Source of the DNA: Candidatus Margulisiibacteriota bacterium
GTDB lineage: Bacteria; Margulisbacteria; Termititenacia; Termititenacales; Termititenacaceae
Direction: 5' to 3'
DNA: 9,178 nt
Assembly: GCA_031267055.1 (NCBI GenBank)
Contig: JAIRZV010000054.1
Span: 1-9,178 of the forward strand
Below, in pieces: positions 7,450-9,178 of this stretch (positions within the stretch are counted from its first letter, which is position 1; every line of letters begins with the position of its first letter). Below the pieces are notes generated by a model that had not been told where the DNA came from, did no database searches, and saw only the letters and a list, made by a program, of their open reading frames with translations. Both the position numbers and the translations under genes were made by a program.

Positions 7450-8055
7450 ATGCTTAAACTATGGTTAATTTTTATCTGCTGCTTGTGCGTGGCAGGCGCC
7501 GCTGCAGAGATCGGGCAATTCACCGCGCTGTCCGGCGAGGCCGTCATCTCGCGCAACCGCGAGCCGCATTTTCAACCGGTCGTGGCCAGCCGCGTTTATG
7601 CCAAGGACATCGTCACGCTGGGTGAAACATCTTTGGCCGTTATCGAAACGCCGCAAAACATCTGGCAAATTCAAGGCCCGGCCAGGTTTACTGTTAATTC
7701 CGCGGACAATTTTGTGGCGGAATACGGCGTGCTGGACTTTCAATTAAAACTGCCGCGCGAGAAAAATATTCCACGGGCTGTCGCCGAAACGGTAGTTTTT
7801 CCCGGGCTGGGACACTGGTATATAGAAGACTATGCCAAAGCTTTGCCGCTGCTGGGCATCAGCGGTTTGATGTTAATCGGTATTCACACCGCCAATCCGG
7901 AATTAAGCTCCGTGCCGGAGAGAACCGCCGAGCTGCGCCAAAATTATTTGCAAATTTATCTGGTCTACATGCTCGTCACAGCGCTTGACGCCTGGTCGGA
8001 AACCAGCGCACTCAACCGCCGGCTGGCCGAAAACCGCGCCTTGCTCGAGGAGTGA
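7450..8055 (+). CDS. Secreted FecR-like protein with C-terminal PGLGHWY membrane module
   Basis: This 201-residue protein has two recognisable parts. After a signal peptide (residues 1-19, ending GAAA-E), residues 22-100 resemble a FecR-like beta domain: GQFTALSGEAVISR, VVASRVYAKDIVTLGETSLAVIE and GPARFTVNSA follow the usual 'v-G-v ... gD-i-T---s-a-i' pattern. Residues 112-190 contain VVFPGLGHWYIEDYAKALPLLG, a hydrophobic helix (131-147), a second hydrophobic stretch (168-178) and LDAWSETSALNRR. This resembles small membrane domains of the DUF5683 type that carry PG-G-x-Y next to a helix and end in DA...N. Function unknown; an envelope location is likely. The ATG follows the pseudouridine synthase stop with no gap and no Shine-Dalgarno sequence, which suggests reinitiation. 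Its TGA lies two bases before the coaX ATG. Domain names are from memory of the motifs. Confidence 0.8.
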   Translation: MLKLWLIFICCLCVAGAAAEIGQFTALSGEAVISRNREPHFQPVVASRVYAKDIVTLGETSLAVIETPQNIWQIQGPARFTVNSADNFVAEYGVLDFQLKLPREKNIPRAVAETVVFPGLGHWYIEDYAKALPLLGISGLMLIGIHTANPELSSVPERTAELRQNYLQIYLVYMLVTALDAWSETSALNRRLAENRALLEE

Positions 8056-8057
8056 AA

Positions 8058-8747
8058 ATGAAGCTCTGCATCGACGCCGGCAATACTTCTATCACGCTTG
8101 GTTTTTTCGAGAAAGACAAACTGATCCAAAAATCCATCCTGCCTACGGACGATTACCGTAAATTTCGCCTGACGCAAAAAATCGACAGGGTTGTTTACGC
8201 TTCAGTCGTGCCGCGCCTGGACAAATATTTTGCCCGTTATTTCAGCCAAACTGATTTTACGCGGCTCACTTACCGGCAGATTAAAAATATCCGCATTGCT
8301 CTGCCCAAAAAATCCGAGATCGGCATAGACCGGCTGGTCAACGCGTCCGGCGCGGCAGTGTTTTACGGCGGCAACGCGGTGATTATCGATCTCGGCACCG
8401 CGACAACTTTTTGTGTCCTGTCCCGCAATATTTACCGCGGCGGATTGATCTGTCCGGGACTCAATCTGACCCGCATCGTCCTGCACGAAAAGACCGCCAA
8501 ACTGCCGCTCATCGAATTAAAAAGTAAGCCGCCGCAACTAATCGGCAATTCCACGGTCAAAGCTATACAGTCGGGAATTTATTATGGCTATGTCGCGCTC
8601 ATCAATGGCCTCGTCGCCGCGCTACAAAAAAAAGTTCCGCGCGCCAAAATCATCGCCACTGGCGGTTACGCGGAATTATTGGCGCGAGATATAAATGTCG
8701 ATATTATCGACACAGATTTGACACTGAAAAGTTTGAATTTGTTTTAA
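8058..8747 (+). CDS. coaX: Type III pantothenate kinase
   Basis: This enzyme phosphorylates pantothenate with ATP, the first step of coenzyme A synthesis, in the cytoplasm. The family's motifs are all visible in the 229-residue protein: DAGNT (6-10), the ATP phosphate loop; GIDR (89-92) with catalytic Asp91; DLGTATT (111-117); GGLICPGLNL (128-137), leading to KTAKLPLIEL; IGNSTVKAIQSGIYYGY (162-178); and TGGYA (201-205). It is somewhat shorter than the usual 250-260 residues, mainly between residues 30 and 50. I place the start at ATG 8058 because GAGGAG (8047-8052) lies five bases before it and the family begins M-x-L-x-I-D. A GTG two codons earlier (8052), overlapping the previous stop, is possible. 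It is the last gene of the operon that starts with the pseudouridine synthase. Confidence 0.95.
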   Translation: MKLCIDAGNTSITLGFFEKDKLIQKSILPTDDYRKFRLTQKIDRVVYASVVPRLDKYFARYFSQTDFTRLTYRQIKNIRIALPKKSEIGIDRLVNASGAAVFYGGNAVIIDLGTATTFCVLSRNIYRGGLICPGLNLTRIVLHEKTAKLPLIELKSKPPQLIGNSTVKAIQSGIYYGYVALINGLVAALQKKVPRAKIIATGGYAELLARDINVDIIDTDLTLKSLNLF

Positions 8748-8749
8748 AT

Positions 8750-8951
8750 TTAATTTACCCCAAACGTGATCACGATCGGAAAATCACCGATAGCCAGATC
8801 GTATTTGAAACTGGTTTTTTTAATGTCGCGGTCTTTCAAAACCGTGTTCAACATATTCTCGATTTGCTGTGTTTTTTCCGGCCTCACAAAAATCCCCCCA
8901 TTGATAATCTACCCGATAATTGCAGTTTTTAGGCCAAGTTTTGCTGGTGAT
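8750..8951 (-). pseudogene. Frameshifted C-terminal remnant of an unknown gene
   Basis: On the minus strand a frame is open for 52 codons (8908-8753) before a TAA at 8752-8750. It reads RPEKTQQIENMLNT, then LKDRDIKKTSFKYDLAIGDF, then PIVITFGVN. This is protein-like and has no convincing start. One base upstream of the RPEK segment, at the runs of six G and five T (8899-8888), the neighbouring frame continues the same style of sequence: NYRVDYQWGDF. Removing one T joins them as QWGDFVRPEKTQQ. This looks like the 3' end of a decayed gene or a sequencing indel. The upstream frame meets a stop at 8954-8952, so no full gene remains. It converges on coaX, two bases apart. I do not recognise the family. 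The opposite strand is also partly open, so this could be chance. Confidence 0.4.
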
Positions 8952-8965
8952 TTAGGCCAAAACTG
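8923..8965. repeat. Direct and inverted repeats upstream of the 8983 gene, candidate operator
   Basis: TTTAGGCCAA occurs twice in direct orientation (8928-8937 and 8951-8960), with 23 bases from start to start, close to two helical turns. The same stretch is bounded by an inverted pair, CAGTTTT (8923-8929) and AAAACTG (8959-8965), so the outer arms match as CAGTTTT(TA)GGCC against GGCCAAAACTG. The second copy ends six bases before the candidate -10 box TATAAA. This suggests a regulator site for the next gene. Confidence 0.4.
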
Positions 8966-8971
8966 TATAAA
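8966..8971 (+). promoter_or_regulatory. Candidate -10 box of the 8983 gene
   Basis: TATAAA, overlapping TAAAAT at 8968-8973, lies 11 bases before the ATG at 8983. The predicted leader is only three to five bases and there is no Shine-Dalgarno sequence. A weak -35-like TTGCTG is at 8941-8946 with a long 19-bp spacer. Confidence 0.35.
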
Positions 8972-8982
8972 ATTGAACTGAA

Positions 8983-9178
8983 ATGCAGGCTTTGTTCGTC
9001 AAAATTGCTCTATTTTTGCTTTCCGGCGTAGTTTTTGCGCTGGGACTGCACAAAGAAGTGCAAAAAAATCTCTCGCTGGTTTACTCTATCAATGCCACCG
9101 CCAAGCAAACGCGGCAGTACATTCAAAAAATGCTGACCTACATACTCGAAACGCTGACGATAAAATTCATGCCGCCGC
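8983..9178 (+). CDS. Unknown protein with N-terminal membrane helix, partial (runs off right edge)
   Basis: The first 65 codons are present and remain open to the window end. Residues 6-22 (VKIALFLLSGVVFALGL) form one hydrophobic helix, either a signal anchor or a signal peptide. After it comes a polar, probably helical part: HKEVQKNLSLVYSINATAKQ (23-42), then TRQYIQKM, LTYILETLTIKFMPP. I do not recognise the family from this fragment. The start rests on the ATG being the first in the frame and on a -10-like box just before it; there is no Shine-Dalgarno sequence. It is separated from coaX by 235 bases that hold the decayed fragment and the repeats described here. Confidence 0.6.
   Translation, partial: MQALFVKIALFLLSGVVFALGLHKEVQKNLSLVYSINATAKQTRQYIQKMLTYILETLTIKFMPP

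Noticed and set aside
8170..8530. Cys in place of Asp after GTATTF in the pantothenate kinase (residue 119)
   Set aside because: I recall TTYC/TTFC in other type III pantothenate kinases such as those of Bacillus, and the catalytic Asp residues at 6, 91 and 111 are intact, so this is not a defect.
8765..8774. Perfect 10-bp palindrome CGTGATCACG
   Set aside because: It has no loop, no T run and no promoter beside it, and it falls in the open part of the decayed frame. It is probably chance.
8766..8981. 71-codon open frame on the plus strand after coaX
   Set aside because: It has no ribosome binding site, and its peptide is less protein-like than the opposite strand, where two frames join sensibly.
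1..9178. CRISPR arrays, tRNA or rRNA genes, insertion sequences, phage or defence genes
   Set aside because: Looked for by eye on both strands. No spaced repeats, cloverleaf sequences, transposase motifs or terminal inverted repeats were seen.

Overview
The window suggests a Gram-negative bacterium of moderate GC content. It encodes a TolC-type outer-membrane channel, an RND inner-membrane pump, a lipoprotein with a lipobox, and a secreted FecR-like protein. I cannot place the lineage from the sequence. Several genes match nothing I recognise, which would fit an under-sampled (uncultured) phylum, but that is inference.

Layout. Positions 1-3894 hold a leftward block: trxB-like thioredoxin reductase (3894-2914), a small HPP-family membrane protein (2865-2389), a TolC-like protein (2323-1073) and the first 358 codons of an RND efflux pump (1076 running off the left edge). 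The TolC and RND genes overlap by four bases (GTGA), so they form a coupled efflux operon. No periplasmic adaptor lies between them. A near-perfect 11-bp tandem repeat sits just upstream of the efflux promoter and looks like a response-regulator site. A divergent 136-bp intergenic region (3895-4030) then leads into two rightward genes that I do not recognise: a 283-residue lipoprotein (4031-4882) and a roughly 499-residue helical, charged cytoplasmic protein (4960-6459).

Positions 6583-8747 are a compact rightward operon: an RluD-like 23S rRNA pseudouridine synthase, a FecR-like envelope protein with a C-terminal PGLGHWY membrane module, and coaX (type III pantothenate kinase). The genes abut or overlap by a few bases. 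After coaX, a leftward open stretch (8750-8951) reads like the C-terminal end of a protein broken by one frameshift. A new rightward gene starts at 8983 and leaves the window.

The most interesting general signal is how translation starts. At four promoter-proximal genes (tolC, trxB, rluD and the 8983 gene) a -10-like hexamer lies 6-11 bases from the start codon with no Shine-Dalgarno sequence. This predicts leaderless or nearly leaderless mRNAs. Genes inside operons (HPP, RND, coaX) have clear Shine-Dalgarno sequences. No tRNA, rRNA, CRISPR array, insertion sequence or defence system was seen.
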